DNA from: Asterias rubens
Lineage: Eukaryota > Echinodermata > Asteroidea > Forcipulatida > Asteriidae
DNA length: 64,000 nucleotides
Assembly: GCF_902459465.1 (NCBI RefSeq)
Contig: NW_022985702.1
Coordinates: forward strand, 124,001 to 188,000
Direction: 5' to 3'
Shown piece after piece: positions 52,801 to 63,799 of the stretch. The translations under genes were made by a program, and so were the position numbers. Within the stretch, counting starts at the first letter, position 1. Every line of letters begins with the position of its first letter. The notes under the pieces are model-generated. The model was not told the origin of the DNA, did not search any database, and saw only the letters and a list, made by a program, of their open reading frames with translations.

Positions 52801-55674
52801 TATTCGCTCTTTGCACGGATCCGCCATGTGCATGTAGAGCCTGGACTTCATGCTTCATTTGTATTGTATTTGTGCATCTGTTTAAATGAAAGTGTCACTA
52901 CACAACCATGACAATACAGAGTTACATAGTGCTTTATTCACTGCTGTACCCAATTCGAGGCTCTACACCCAAATGGCTGATCGTGCAAAGGGCTAATTAG
53001 GTGGTGGCTCGCAGTTTCCCCAAAAACAAGGGACTTTTGCCATTGGTTAAGTAATCTATAATAGAGTGGCACACTTCGTGTATGAACAGGTAATGCTGGA
53101 CTTCTGATAACATGGATTATACATATTATTTTGCATCTGTCTGTACTTTCTGGATACTATTTGAAGTTTCTGTAAATATTTCTGCTTTTGAATTCACATT
53201 AGTTTTTTTAAAATACATGTTAGTACAAGGTCAAGTTCTGTTCAAGAAAGCTGCTATTTAATTTTACTTTTGAGGAAAACATAGTTTTAGTGTTTTTTAG
53301 TTTAGTTTTGACCCTGGCTTAAACATGAGTTCAAGAGCAAAGTTTACTTCCTATTTACTTTTTCTATTTTTAAGAACCTATAATACAAGTAGTATTTTTA
53401 CTTTGTGAGTTTGGGGGAGTTTTAGACTTAGGTCATTCATGGAGCAATTTTATTGCTCCATGGGTCATTTTACCTTTTGAGCTTGCACTCAGAAACCATG
53501 CATGGACAGGCTTAAGCTTTGTTCACAATACATGTACTCCCATCAACCAGTGTGAGTTCAGATGAAGCATAAACCTGTCCTTTGTCTATTGTTAAAGCCT
53601 CTTGGTTTATGACTCCTTAAGGATTATAGGATTTGTCTTCCAGGAAGTGAAGTAGCCAAGACCTTTGTTTATTAGTTGATTATTCATGAGTTCAGTTTGC
53701 ACAATACCTACATGTACTGGCCTTACTGCATTATGCCCTTGCCAGGAGTTTAATTACATGTATATGAAAGGCCGAGTAAAAAAAGAAACATGTTTAGCGT
53801 CCGGGTTTCTCCAAAAAAGGAAGGAGGAGGGGCTTTTTATTTCAAAATTGCCACCATTCTTTGTTGAAATGTCAATTATCCATTGTTTTTTCTGCTGCTG
53901 AAACACACAATACATAAATAAAACATTTTGGTCAAGACATTTAGACAAGACATTCAGATTGTTTTAGCTGAGATCGTTTAAAATAACCCTTTAAAAATAA
54001 CCATCGTTTTAAAGCCATTGGACACTTTCGGTAACGGTCATGTCAAAGGTCCACTTTCGTGTATCACAACTTCGGATCAACTTCTATGTAAAATAACAAA
54101 CCTGTGAAAATTTAGGCTAAATCAGTCATCGGAGTCGGGAGGAAATAACGGGAAAACCCACATTTCGCACGTTTCGCCGTGTCATGACATGTATTCATAA
54201 TAAATCCGTAATTCTCAATATCGAGAATTCATATTGTTTTAATGTTTTCTCAAAAAGTAAAGCATTTCATGGAACAATATTTCAAGAGAAGTCTTTCACC
54301 ATTACCTTCTGTACACCCTGTAAATTATTTGTAAATCTGTGAACTTTGTTTTCTGTACCGAAAGAAATGACTTGGGAAGGAAATGACCAGTTTTCGGTTT
54401 GGAACTGTGTTAGCTTTTAAAATTCTTATTAAATACATATACCTTCATGTTTTGTTCCAATTTACAACCATGTGTTTATTTCAAGCCTGTATACCTACGT
54501 AGCCATATTTTATAAACAAACGTATAAGGCCATGGATGAGAATGAAAATGTTGCGGTCACCGCCCGCATCCGCATGCTCTGAAAACTACCGCTGAAAAAA
54601 TTCACTATTTTCACAAAATTTCATTATTTTCACACAAAAAAGACTCTGCATAAAAAATGTTCAAGTTCAAATCATCAAACACGGGTAAAAGGTTATATTT
54701 ACGCATTTTACTAGTAGTACTATACGAGGCAGACAATTCCGCCACGATCGTGATTGCGATCGTTTTATTTGCAGTAAACACGCATCTGTCGTTCATCTGT
54801 CGAGCGCAATCAACAAATTTGTGCAAAAGTATTCTGCGCAAATTTTAATTTGCGCTATGCAGAATAGGCAAATTTATGTATCGATCTCCAGTTTGCGCAA
54901 TTCCAAGATTGCGCATCTTCGTGTGCAAAATAATGACTAATGAAAAAAAGCCTCACGTCATTTCAAAAATGCCTGGACGCAAATCTAAAACTTTCATTCT
55001 CATGGCCTAAAGATGTTATCATTTTTGAGACAATGTCATTGGCAAAAACCTTGAGTAGTTATTTTAATTCCATGAGGAACTGCAAAAACTGCAAGTGTTT
55101 TATTGTACTACTAGGCTTACAAGAGAAACGATTCAGGCAGAAGAAAGGACTGACTGAAGGATTAATCTTTTCTCAGATCAGATTAAATTGTTTTGGTGAA
55201 GATGAATTTTCTTTATCTTTAGGCCCTATTTCTTTCCTCTTTCTTCATGCTTTCTAAAGCCACAGTAATTCAAAACTCATTTACCATTTTTTGTATAGGG
55301 TATAGGGGCGAATGATCATGATAAATATGATGTACTTCTAGAAACTAGGCCTACATGATTTTCAACTTACCACTTATTTTCAAAATCTTTGCGTTGTAAG
55401 ATTTCCTCCCCGGCCCTTTCCATTTCACCATTCCTGTGGCCCCTTCCACGCGATTATCTTCTTTGACCACAGAAGACAGTGGCTCGATGCTGGTCAATTT
55501 TTCGTCGACCCAGAAGACCAGGCAGGATTTTCTCTTCTGCTGGCTTAGTGTCGTGTTGACATCTCCAACATTGTCACGGAGAAGGTCGCCGACATCCAAA
55601 TGTGAGGGAAACCCATGGGAGGTCATAGTGCAACCAAACAATTTATTGATTTTACGCGTTTGATTGTCAAACAA
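49807..55674 (-). CDS. transposon-borne protein: SH3/Tudor-like segment, coiled coil, BEN domain
   Basis: Predicted exons: 55371-55674, 52255-52643, 51991-52098, 51578-51685, about 51298-51390, 50905-51172, 50175-50410 and 49807-49850. Exon 1 begins at the ATG at 55674, includes GDLLRDNVGDVNTTLSQQKR, and ends SYNAKILKISG before a phase-1 GTAAGT. Exon 2 contains four 21-residue TTVSKATGKTATPKT repeats. Three near-identical small exons follow (EQATASTYHPASENLPRVTT). A coiled coil is next (ENVELRKQIADLKNELAESK, QLQEKLGE). Then comes the BEN domain (VQIHPGVFITEKQLDAVKAS, KVVVKNLLLTLFSREQLSKS, ESAVQAVKS), with the tail FISQLAVENKINL. The 50905/50410 junction is out of phase, so one small exon is probably missing from my model. 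No in-frame stops were seen. BEN domains bind DNA or chromatin, and a role at the subterminal repeats is inferred. Confidence 0.7.
50175..50410 (-). CDS. BEN-domain exon of the transposon gene
   Basis: The acceptor is TTCATTAAAG and the donor GTATGT. The frame reads CGIQKVQIHPGVFITEKQLD, KASLGEKGTKGLKVVVKNLL and LTLFSREQLSKSCCKGQRGK, then a C-terminal helix AVQAVKS that continues in phase into the last exon. The LF(S)REQL(S)KS turn and C-terminal AV/I-K helix are characteristic BEN features, as in the last exon of the 10-kb gene. Confidence 0.75.
51298..52098 (-). repeat. tandem exon triplication inside the BEN gene
   Basis: Exons 51991-52098 and 51578-51685 are both 108 nt and nearly identical. 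A third copy ends at 51298. Intron sequence is duplicated too (GAGTCATTGCATACATTATA at about 51403 and 51800; AATCGCATCAGCTGCTTGCC at about 51443 and 51846), giving a unit of about 400 bp. Confidence 0.85.
52386..52575 (-). repeat. coding minisatellite, 63-bp unit
   Basis: Four units of GTCTTGGGGGTTGCTGTCTT followed by CCTTGGAGACAGTTGTCGT, encoding Ala/Lys/Pro/Thr-rich repeats in the BEN protein. Confidence 0.8.
52720..55370 (-). other. first intron of the BEN gene; one older repeat inside
   Basis: Non-coding apart from a copy of the TTAAAGGCACTGGACAC family at 54012-54400 (plus orientation: AAAGCCATTGGACACTTTCG, ATAACAAACCTGTGAAAATT). The small open frames here have no recognisable content. 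Confidence 0.5.
54012..54400 (+). repeat. interspersed repeat, TTAAAGGCACTGGACAC family
   Basis: It contains GTGTATCACAACTTCGG, AATAACAAACCTGTGAAAAT and a hairpin-forming CTCAATATCGAGAATTC. It is nested within the large transposon, so it inserted later. Confidence 0.65.
55371..55674 (-). CDS. first exon of the transposon BEN gene, SH3/Tudor-like
   Basis: It ends MVKWKGPGRKSYNAKILKIS-G before GTAAGT, parallel to EGHYLPCKIIRLSG (16.6 kb) and KKMYPATVLEISG (62.7 kb). The N-terminal part differs from the other two. Confidence 0.65.
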
Positions 55675-56303
55675 ATGTCATGAACTCTGCAGTCTGGCAG
55701 TCAAATGAATTTGAATGATCACAATTGCGGACTCGACCGGACGTGACGTACGTGTTGACGTCGTGGCAGTTGGTCAACCTCTTTCCTTGAATTTCGCTCG
55801 TCCCCAGCGCGCGCCTTGGAGCTGACAAGCAAAGCGCAGAACAAGTTTCCAATGTTCATGTCAACTACTCCGTGGGCACGAGGTTGCGAATGCGAAGACC
55901 CTTGCTAAGTACTGTAGTCTGGATACTAGTCGCTATAATACGTATCTGACTACAACCTCACAACGCGGTCGACTAGTCTGGTTTCCTTCGCGGTCTACGA
56001 ACCGTTGCGACGCCGAAACACAACAACAGAGCCGACCGAACGACGTCCGTACGTGTACTATTTATTTATTCAACCACAAGTATAATGTGATTTTTCTCCA
56101 TAATTCTGGAATTCCATATTTGTATTTTGAGGTACAATTCAAGTCTTTTTTCACGTTCTGTAAGTAGACAAACGTGTACAGTGAACGGGATCGCCCGCGC
56201 TCAAACTTCGCATCACGGTACGGTTGTCTTTACTTCTTAATTTAATTTTAGTTAGGCCCTAATTATTTTTATAGTGGAAATTACTACCAAGATTGATGAA
56301 AGG
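55675..56303. promoter_or_regulatory. shared divergent promoter region of the transposon
   Basis: 630 bp separate the two start codons. The region is GC- and CpG-rich near 55730-56060 (many ACG/CGT) compared with its surroundings, as expected for a bidirectional promoter. I did not identify a TATA box. Confidence 0.5.
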
Positions 56304-59300
56304 ATGTCCACCAATCCAAGACAAAGGACGAAAAGATTTTATAAAGAACGGTTTCGGCACGAGGATCCTTTCGTGGCTGCACCCAAAACAACAAAATGGA
56401 GGTTGAGGAAAACCGACATGAACCAGGACGATGCCGATGGTTGCAGTCAAAACAGTGTCGATGGCCACGGTGAGACAAATTCTTAGGCCTACACAGTACT
56501 ACACCACAGTACTACTAATAGAATACTACAACAACTAGGCTTTAACCTCATGCATGTAGACACAGAAATACATTATGACTTAAAAGAACAGATCTATATG
56601 TTCAACCTTGTAATAATTTGTCTCTGTTGGGTTCTACTGCAAATTTTATATTAGGCGAGAATTTACTCTAACTTTTAAATTTATCTGAAAAAAAAAACCT
56701 CAGCAATAAATGGTCAGCAGTAAAAATCGGTAGGGCATGGGCAGATGTGTAGTTATTAATATCATGATTATGATGATCACAGCCCTTAATTTGGTAGGCT
56801 TATGTTCATCAGCATGATCGGAGTAATTGCAAATTTGCAAATATCTTCAAAACGATCTATCACAGTCACAGTACATGTACATGTATTAGTGCGTAGCTGC
56901 ATGTTAGTGACCATGCTAATTAACAAAATTGGCATTTCAGTACATATTCATTTTAAATTAGAGTCTGCAAACAAAATCAAACTTTTGTGAACACATGGTT
57001 GTTGTCAAGTATCCACATCTCATTTCAAAGGCTATTGTGACTTGTGTGGAGCTACTGAAAGAAAGCCCGGATTGGAAAATACAATAACCAGACATAAACA
57101 TGATAGAGTTTCCATAAAAGAAATAAATTGTTCACACCATAAATAATGCCCTTTATCATTTGTTACCCCGTATACAGATGGCAAGGCCAAAGATGATTGT
57201 GTGATGACAGCCGCAAAATCTGCACCTGCTATTAGTATTACCGACACGGATGACAATTTCATGATGGAACATGATGTCTCCACGATCTCGGCAAGCTCGG
57301 AATCAGAGTCGGAGCCAGACACATCCAAGACCGAGGACTACATATCAACGAACATGACGGAGGAAAGTCGACTTTGCCATCCTAGTTCTAGTACTACACT
57401 AAACGTTATTAGACCAAGGTCGCCTACCCTTCTTTCTGCCAATGACGCTTGCAACACGGACACTTGCTCTAGTCCTCCCTGTGAGCTACTATGTGAGCTT
57501 ACTGCGAGTAGTTCCCCCATCATGCACAATGAACAACATGAGCAACTTGTGTGTGGTACGGCACATGATCTTGATATGCCTACATTCAACTTTGATACCC
57601 TCACAAGGTACGTACATGTACGTATGCTTACACATCAAAAAATTTCAGGGTCATAATATAGACCTGCACAGAACGCAAAAGCACACTTTTTACCAATACA
57701 ATGGGGCAGTGGTTGGTTAAAGGTCGGGGAGGACGCACCGTGTGCTGTATCCATGCCCAATACAAGAACGTGGAGTTTCCCTGATCTATCAGAAATGTCA
57801 ACAAAGATCGTGAATATACATACTAAAGTGCAGCTCTGCCATTCGGTATGTGCACAACAGTACAATACAATTAACAACATCAACCATTTTAAACTGCATG
57901 GTTGTTTATGCAATAATGTCAACTTCTTACATGTAGTCATTGTTGAAGCCTATCACTATGTTTTGAGTCACACCTGTAACCAGAAGATTTTTTTATTTTT
58001 ATTTGCAGGTGGAAGGTTTCTATCAATGCCTGTACTGTGGACCCATGGGCAACAAACAGCGCCACAGACGTTGATCAGCAAGAGGGTATGGATACAGCCA
58101 ACAGAGTATGCATTGCTGAAGAGGGTAAGACTTACTTTTAAGTGGGTTCGGTAATCAGTAGGCCTATGACCCCTTTGTCGAAGCGTGCAGTTTAGCCTAA
58201 TGCGTATGCGATATAATTTTATAATATAAAAGTTTTTTTTTTATTACCTGGATGCACATTTTTAAAACCTGGATGCGCACAGACAAACAGTATCACTTTC
58301 TTTTAAAAAGTGTTTGTGATTATATTCTTCAGGGGCCAACATTAATTATAGTATAACAATTTGAGAAGAACATTATTTTTATTCATACCTTGGCCTCCCC
58401 TCAAGATCAAGATTGCTTTGATAATGTTTTGTTTAAGGTCTTTTTGAGCTGATTGTAGGACTTTAAGTAGTGCCACTGGCCGGAACAGCGATGAATGACA
58501 ATAGATATTTGTGTGTGAACATGTACACTTTAAGTGCTTGGCTGTGTGTAAGGGTACACTGCTGTTTCATTTTCATTGGACATCAAGAGCAAAGTGTGTT
58601 ATTTGCTTTGCTAGTAATAGCTAGACAAAAGTTTTTTTTTAAATATAAACTCATGCAAACTTTAATTTCTTTTTCTTGATGTTTACATTTACCAGGCACA
58701 TTGCTGTACTTTGAACCCAGTCCTGATGATGAGGGGATAAGCATCGAGGATCGAACAAGACAAGATCACCAAGCTCTCTGTTGCAATAGTGATGAAGAAG
58801 ATCCGAGTAAAGTTTCTCAGGCTTTCAATGAAGACGATTTGCCACTCTTTCACGATGCTCAAATTTCTAAATCAGAGAGTGCATTACTGACATTGACATT
58901 TGCGCTAAGGCATGATTTGTCTGGAGAGTGTTTAAGTGATTTGCTCAGACTCCTTGAATTACATTGTCCTTCACAAAATTCATGTGACACGTCATTGCAT
59001 TTATTCAGAAACCATGTAAAAGGGCTTAAATCACCCGTTAGGTTTCACAGATTTTGTAGTAATTGCAACATATTCATAGGCGAGGACAAGAGCATTTCTA
59101 TATGTCCAAATAGTAGCTGTAGCAAAAACTTTACACCTAGTGAAGATATGCCATATTTCCTTGAAATTCCTATAGTTGATCAACTTAATAATATGTTTAA
59201 ACGACCTAACTTTCATCAAGATCTGCTTCACAGGTTTAGTACTACATCCAAATGCACCAGTACCATTTCGGACATATACGATGGTTCACTATACCAAAAA

Positions 59301-61121
59301 CAATGTCAGCCAGGGGGGTTCTTGTCGAATACTAATCACATTTCATTTATGTGGTATGTAGATGGTGCACAGTTGTTCAAATCAAGCAAAGGAAGTTTGT
59401 GGGTACTTTACTTAGCTATCAATGAGCTCCCATATGCAAAAAGAATGAACCCTGACAACATCATACTTGGAGGCCTGTGGTTTAATGATGGAAAGCCTTG
59501 CATGAGTTCATTCTTGAAACCCTTCTGTGAATCACTAAATGAGTTGTATTCAGCTGGTTGCGATGTCTACTGTGGGCACTGTCGAGATGAGGTCACAATC
59601 AAGGCCATGGTACTTTGTGGAACCTGCGACTTGCCAGCAAAAGCAGGTGTCATGAACATGACCCAGTTCAATGGTGAGTTCGGTTGTCCCGTTTGCTGCC
59701 AACATGGGAAAGTAGTTGAAGCAGGTAGGGGTCATACTAGAGTGTATCCTTTTGATGTTGAAAACACTGACGGACCACTCAGAAATAATGCCGAGACAAT
59801 TCAACATGCTGTTGAAGCTTCAGCAACTGGAAAGCCAGTACAAGGCATGAAAGGTCCATCGTGGTTTTCTACATTGGAAGACTATGATTTGATTCAAGGG
59901 ACAGGGGTGGACTACATGCATGGAGTCTTGTTAGGCGTCGTTAGGCAACTTTTAAAGTTGTGGTTCACGCCAAAATATTCCTCCTTGCCATTTAGTTGCT
60001 GTAAACGGGTTGATGAAGTTGATGAAAGACTGCTCAGTATCAGACCACCTAGTTACATCACGCGTCTCCCAAGATCGATCAAACAACACGTCGCATATTG
60101 GAAGGCAAACGAGTGCAGGGCTTGGCTGTTGTTTTACTCTGTTCCTGCACTCTGTGGGGTCTTGTCAAATGATTATTACCAGCATCATCTACTCATAGTA
60201 GAAGCTATACATATACTGTGCAAGGTTGAAATTTCTCAAGCCGATCTTGTACACTGCAGACGAGTCCTCATCCACTATGTTGCGACATTTGGTGCTCTTT
60301 ACTCCGACAGACACATGACAATCAATGTGCACCAACTCTTGCACTTGGTTAATGTAGTTCAGAACTTGGGGCCATTATGGGTTTACAGTTGCTTCTCCTT
60401 TGAAAGTCTGAATGGAAAATTGCTCAAGCTGGTCCATGGTGCCAACAAACCCGTTCTCCAAATTGCAAATGCAGTGACAAGCATGCTTCGGATCCCTGAG
60501 TTGGGTGGGAGACTGGTACCGAATTCGAAGGCGGCTTCCTTATATGGACATTTCCAAGGTCGTGGCAGTAAACGTGCAAGTGCTGTTGAAATTGAGCCCG
60601 AGATATACATGTTGGGGAAGTTGAAGATGAGCTTAAGTGATGAATACCTGAACGCAGTAAACAGAGCAGGGGCTGTTGCTACATCAATGTTCTCCTTTTT
60701 GCGAGTACGTGTCAAGGACAGGCTTGTTTGCAGTTCCCAGTATGTTGCTTTGAAGAGCAGAGATTGCTCTGTTGTTATGCTCCGAGATGGCAGTTTTGGA
60801 AGGGTCGAGATATTCCTGAAATGTTGTTTCTGCGATTGTTCTGGTCAATGTAATTGTGAGAGTTCACGGCCAAGATATTTTGCTCTTGTGAGGAAAATGG
60901 ATGTTGCAGGCTGTGTTGAAGCTGGACTTTGCTGTGATGAATTGACTGAAGTATCTCTTCCACAAGTTCAGTTGGTGAGAAGTATGTCTGAGCAATTACT
61001 TGCCATACAAATTGGAGCGATCATGGAAGTATGTGTGTATGTTTGTATTGGTTTGGAAAAACAGGACCTTCCTGATTTGGAATTTGTAGTTATACCTCCA
61101 AACTGCATAGAATGCGATTAA
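56304..61121 (+). CDS. CMC/CACTA-like transposase, four exons, 1045 codons
   Basis: Exons 56304-56469, 57178-57607, 58009-58124 and 58696-61121 join in phase (1, 2, 1) with GT/AG borders. The N-terminus is basic (MSTNPRQRTKRFYKERF), followed by an acidic Ser-rich linker (exon 2). The long last exon has Cys pairs (FCSNCNIF, ICPNSSCS) at about residues 350-370. The catalytic-type Asp in WYVDGAQLF (460) is followed by CGTCDLPAKAGVMNMTQFNG and EFGCPVCC, the Asp in GTGVDYMHGVLL (643), and the Glu in SCFSFESLNGKLLKLVHG (807). HQLLHLV and the FE-x-LNG-x-LLK block are typical of CACTA (Tnp2-type) transposases. No stops or frameshifts were found, so it is probably functional. An upstream in-frame GTG at 56274 is not used as a start. 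Confidence 0.85.
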
Positions 61122-61501
61122 GCCAACATTGGCTGAGCATTTGTTTTAATGCCAGGTGACTAGTTATTGGAATATTGTATTTAATTATATCAGGCTTGAG
61201 ATTTTCAGACTGTTGTGAAATCAGACCTTTCTATGCCATTTTGTTTGTGTTTTTATGCAGAACAAATAATAATAACAATAATAATAGTAATGACCAAAAA
61301 CGGGACGTGTTGGTTTTTGCTTAGAAACGCCTGTATGCAGGGGGTTTCGCACTGCTGCGGCTTAATATTACAAATTGATATGTGTAGGTTTCAGACCTTT
61401 CATCATCTAATTTCAATCCTTTTGCTAAATTGACAATCTCATCCCTGTTAATGTATATATTGGAATTGTGAATATTGGAATTGTATCCTCCTGTGGAAAT
61501 C

Positions 61502-61507
61502 AATAAA
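61502..61507 (+). terminator. polyadenylation signal of the transposase gene
   Basis: AATAAA about 380 nt after the stop codon and 300 nt before the right repeat array. Confidence 0.4.
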
Positions 61508-61796
61508 TCAAAACTTAAAGAATGAAGAATGTCACATGATTGTTTTATTGCAGTTGTTAATTTATATGAAGTTTCACTTCACTCCGACATTGGTTCAATT
61601 AGGCCCCACATTTATCTTCAGGTCTAAGACATTATTGAAGTTGGTGTTTTTGTTTATTAAAGATTTTAATTTTGTCTTGGTAAAATTTGCAAGTGTGTAC
61701 AACAACAAAGTCGAAATAAGTCCGTTTCACCAACTGTCCAGATAACTTTGTGCATTGCATTGAATATAGCATGTATAGTGGTTTTGGGAAAATAAG

Positions 61797-61847
61797 CTAA
61801 GTTTCAGTCATCGCAATGAGGCATCATCTTCGATGACTGAAACTTAG
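61797..61847. repeat. 17-bp perfect hairpin at the inner edge of the right array
   Basis: CTAAGTTTCAGTCATCG (61797-61813) and its reverse complement (61831-61847) flank a 17-nt loop. The arm includes the CAGTCATC motif of the arrays. Confidence 0.8.
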
Positions 61848-61859
61848 TTTTTGGAGGCT

Positions 61860-62213
61860 ATGATGCCTGTTTGTTAGAAATTTTTGCAACAGTTATCCAC
61901 TGTGATGACTGATGATGACTTTGATGCCAGTTTGTGATGACCATTGATGCCTCCTGATGACCAAATGATGCCTATTGATGCTTCACGATGACCAAATGAT
62001 GCCTATTGATGCTTCACGATGACCAAATGATGCCTATTGATGCTTCATGATGACCAAATGATGCCTATTGATGACACTTTGATGCCTGAATGATGACCAT
62101 TGATGCCTTTTGATGACATTTTTGCCCAGTGATGACCAAATGATGACTGATGATGACCGATGATGACCAAATGATGCCCAATTTTACTCATGATGACCAA
62201 TTGATGACTGATT
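61860..62213 (-). repeat. right subterminal repeat array
   Basis: GATGACCAAATGATGCCTAT followed by TGATGCTTCACGATGACC forms a roughly 30-bp unit repeated at least four times, continuing with looser GATGAC/GATGCC copies to the terminal repeat. The motifs are inverted relative to the left array. Confidence 0.85.
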
Positions 62214-62225
62214 TTTCTAGTAGGG
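62202..62225 (-). repeat. right terminal inverted repeat
   Basis: It ends GATTTTTCTAGTAGGG, the perfect reverse complement of 48937-48960. AT follows at 62226-62227. Confidence 0.9.
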
Positions 62226-62227
62226 AT

Positions 62228-62700
62228 ACACCACAATTTTAATAACAACAGTCATCATGATACTTCAAAAATCTTATAAAGCTTACATCTCCACCGCCCC
62301 CCCCCCCCCCCCCCACTTGTGGCTTTTTCCCTCCATCAAGGCCCATCTACGAAATATTTCTTAAAAAGTTAATCTACAAATCATCACATATTGTGGCCTT
62401 TCTTGATTTTTGTGAAACTTTTATTTAACACTTGCACTTGTTATAGTGATGCATTGAAAGAGTTGAAGTTTTAACAGGAAGCCAGACTGGGCTACTAAAA
62501 AAAAATCTAATAAAAATTTTCTCAAAAAATTTGAACTAAGTAACAGTAACAAGATTTAAGCCAAATAGGATGTCAATTAAAAACGAACAAACTGAAGGGA
62601 AACCAAATATTGAAGAGGAAAAAAAACGAAAAAAAAACAATGACACAAGCAAGGCCTATAAACCCATAAACAATTTAACATATCTGGCAAGCTGCCATGA
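62228..62700. other. no gene; poly-C run
   Basis: A C17 run near 62300 and AT-rich sequence. This lies in the intron of the gene fragment that follows. Confidence 0.4.
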
Positions 62701-62706
62701 ACTTAC

Positions 62707-63799
62707 CCGAAATTTCCAGCACTGTAGCTGGGTACATTTTTTTGTCGGAGTAGAGAGCCATTACCTCATCCCCAATGTTGATCGTCCCCGAGTCTGACTG
62801 AGACTCATTATTTCCATCTCTAATGACGAGCCGAGTGTTATCTTCGATAAAATGAACTGTCACCCACACTGCACATCATCATTTAAAAAAAAAAAAAAAA
62901 AAGCATTAATATAATATGATTAAGTCGTGACACGCAACCCAGGTATTCAACATTCACTGCAGAATGCCCCGACATTTTTTCAGTAACTTTGCCTTGCCTT
63001 GTACTCCCCGTAGTGTTTGCCTGGCCAAATCTTCATCATTGTTGTTGTGACTTATTTTATAAGAACTTGGGTGCTATCCCTGTATGGCTAAACGTACATG
63101 ACTATTGACACGGCAGTACAGTTAATTGCATGGCTTCTGACTGGCAGTGGCACCTCCGATAGAGAACTAGCATGTAGGCCTAGTATATAATCCAGAGGTC
63201 GTTGGTTCAAATCCAACTCTAGGGGCTAGTCAATTTTTTGTCGAGCCCCAAATCATTCAATTTTTAAAAAAAATTGTGTAGATGTTGATTTTTTAGTTTT
63301 GAAACTTACATTTACAACTGTTTAGCATGATGTGGTCAATCTAATTTAACAGTCGAATTCTGAACTAAAAAAAAAACCCTATCTGAACTAGCTAAAAAGC
63401 ATGAAAAGGGGTAAGACTAAGTCCTCCAACTCTACTCTAATCCTACTCTCTCTCTCTCTCTCTCTCTACTACATGGGCTAAAGTAGTAGGAGTAGAACTA
63501 ATGAACTAGGTAGAACTCTAGTCTAGTCCCATACACAATGTTGTTAACAAGTCAGCTAGGAGTTGGACTTCTAATTTATAATGAAATATTTTTCTAACAT
63601 GTCTTAGCCTACTATAAAGTATAGTACAATAGTATTAATAATTCGGGCTCTACATTGGAATCTGACATTGTATTTGTATTGTCAACGTTGTTTAAAAAAT
63701 AAAATTTGTAAATTGTATTGTGTAACAACGGCAGTTTATATACTTGCCCTCATTGTCAGCAAATGTCTTTTGCTTTATTGTTCGGTTGCGTCTTGACAT
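62707..63799 (-). CDS. 5' exons of a third member of the BEN-gene family
   Basis: Exon 1 (63748-63799) reads MSRRNRTIKQKTFADNE and ends at a GC donor (GCAAGT). Exon 2 (62707-62868) reads VWVTVHFIEDNTRLVIRDGN and ends VMALYSDKKMYPATVLEISG before GTAAGT, again phase 1 after Ser-Gly. This is the same SH3/Tudor-like segment as in the other two genes. The large transposon lies 480 bp downstream, in what would be the next intron. The following exons were not found on the far side (below 48.9 kb), so the rest is either outside the window or lost. An upstream extension beyond 63799 is also possible. Confidence 0.55.
63140..63235 (+). repeat. tRNA-derived SINE-like segment
   Basis: GGTCGTTGGTTCAAATCCAA (about 63197-63216) contains a pol III B box (GGTTCAAATCC) in a tRNA T-arm-like hairpin, followed by CTAGTCAATTTTTTG. 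The A-box part (about 63150-63175) is weak. It lies in the intron of the preceding gene fragment. Confidence 0.45.
63430..63470. repeat. CT microsatellite
   Basis: A (CT)n run of about nine units lies within a stretch of CTACT/CTAGT-rich sequence. Confidence 0.6.

Larger units (their letters stand above)
48937..62225. mobile_element. 13.3-kb two-gene CMC/CACTA-like DNA transposon with BEN accessory gene
   Basis: Terminal inverted repeats of 24 bp (start CCCTACTAGAAAAATCAG, at 48937-48960 and 62202-62225) are identical and bounded by AT on both sides (48935-48936, 62226-62227). Dense GATGAC(C/T) and GATGCC(T) repeats occupy 48950-49450 and 61800-62213. Between them are a minus-strand BEN gene (49807-55674) and a plus-strand transposase gene (56304-61121). 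The two are head to head, and each ends shortly before a repeat array. The plan (CACTA-like ends, subterminal arrays, transposase plus a second DNA-binding protein) resembles plant En/Spm. Both genes look uninterrupted, so the element may be autonomous. Confidence 0.85.

Noticed and set aside
63140-63235. Functional tRNA gene
   Set aside because: Only the B-box/T-arm half is convincing; no acceptor stem or anticodon arm can be folded, so a SINE is more likely.
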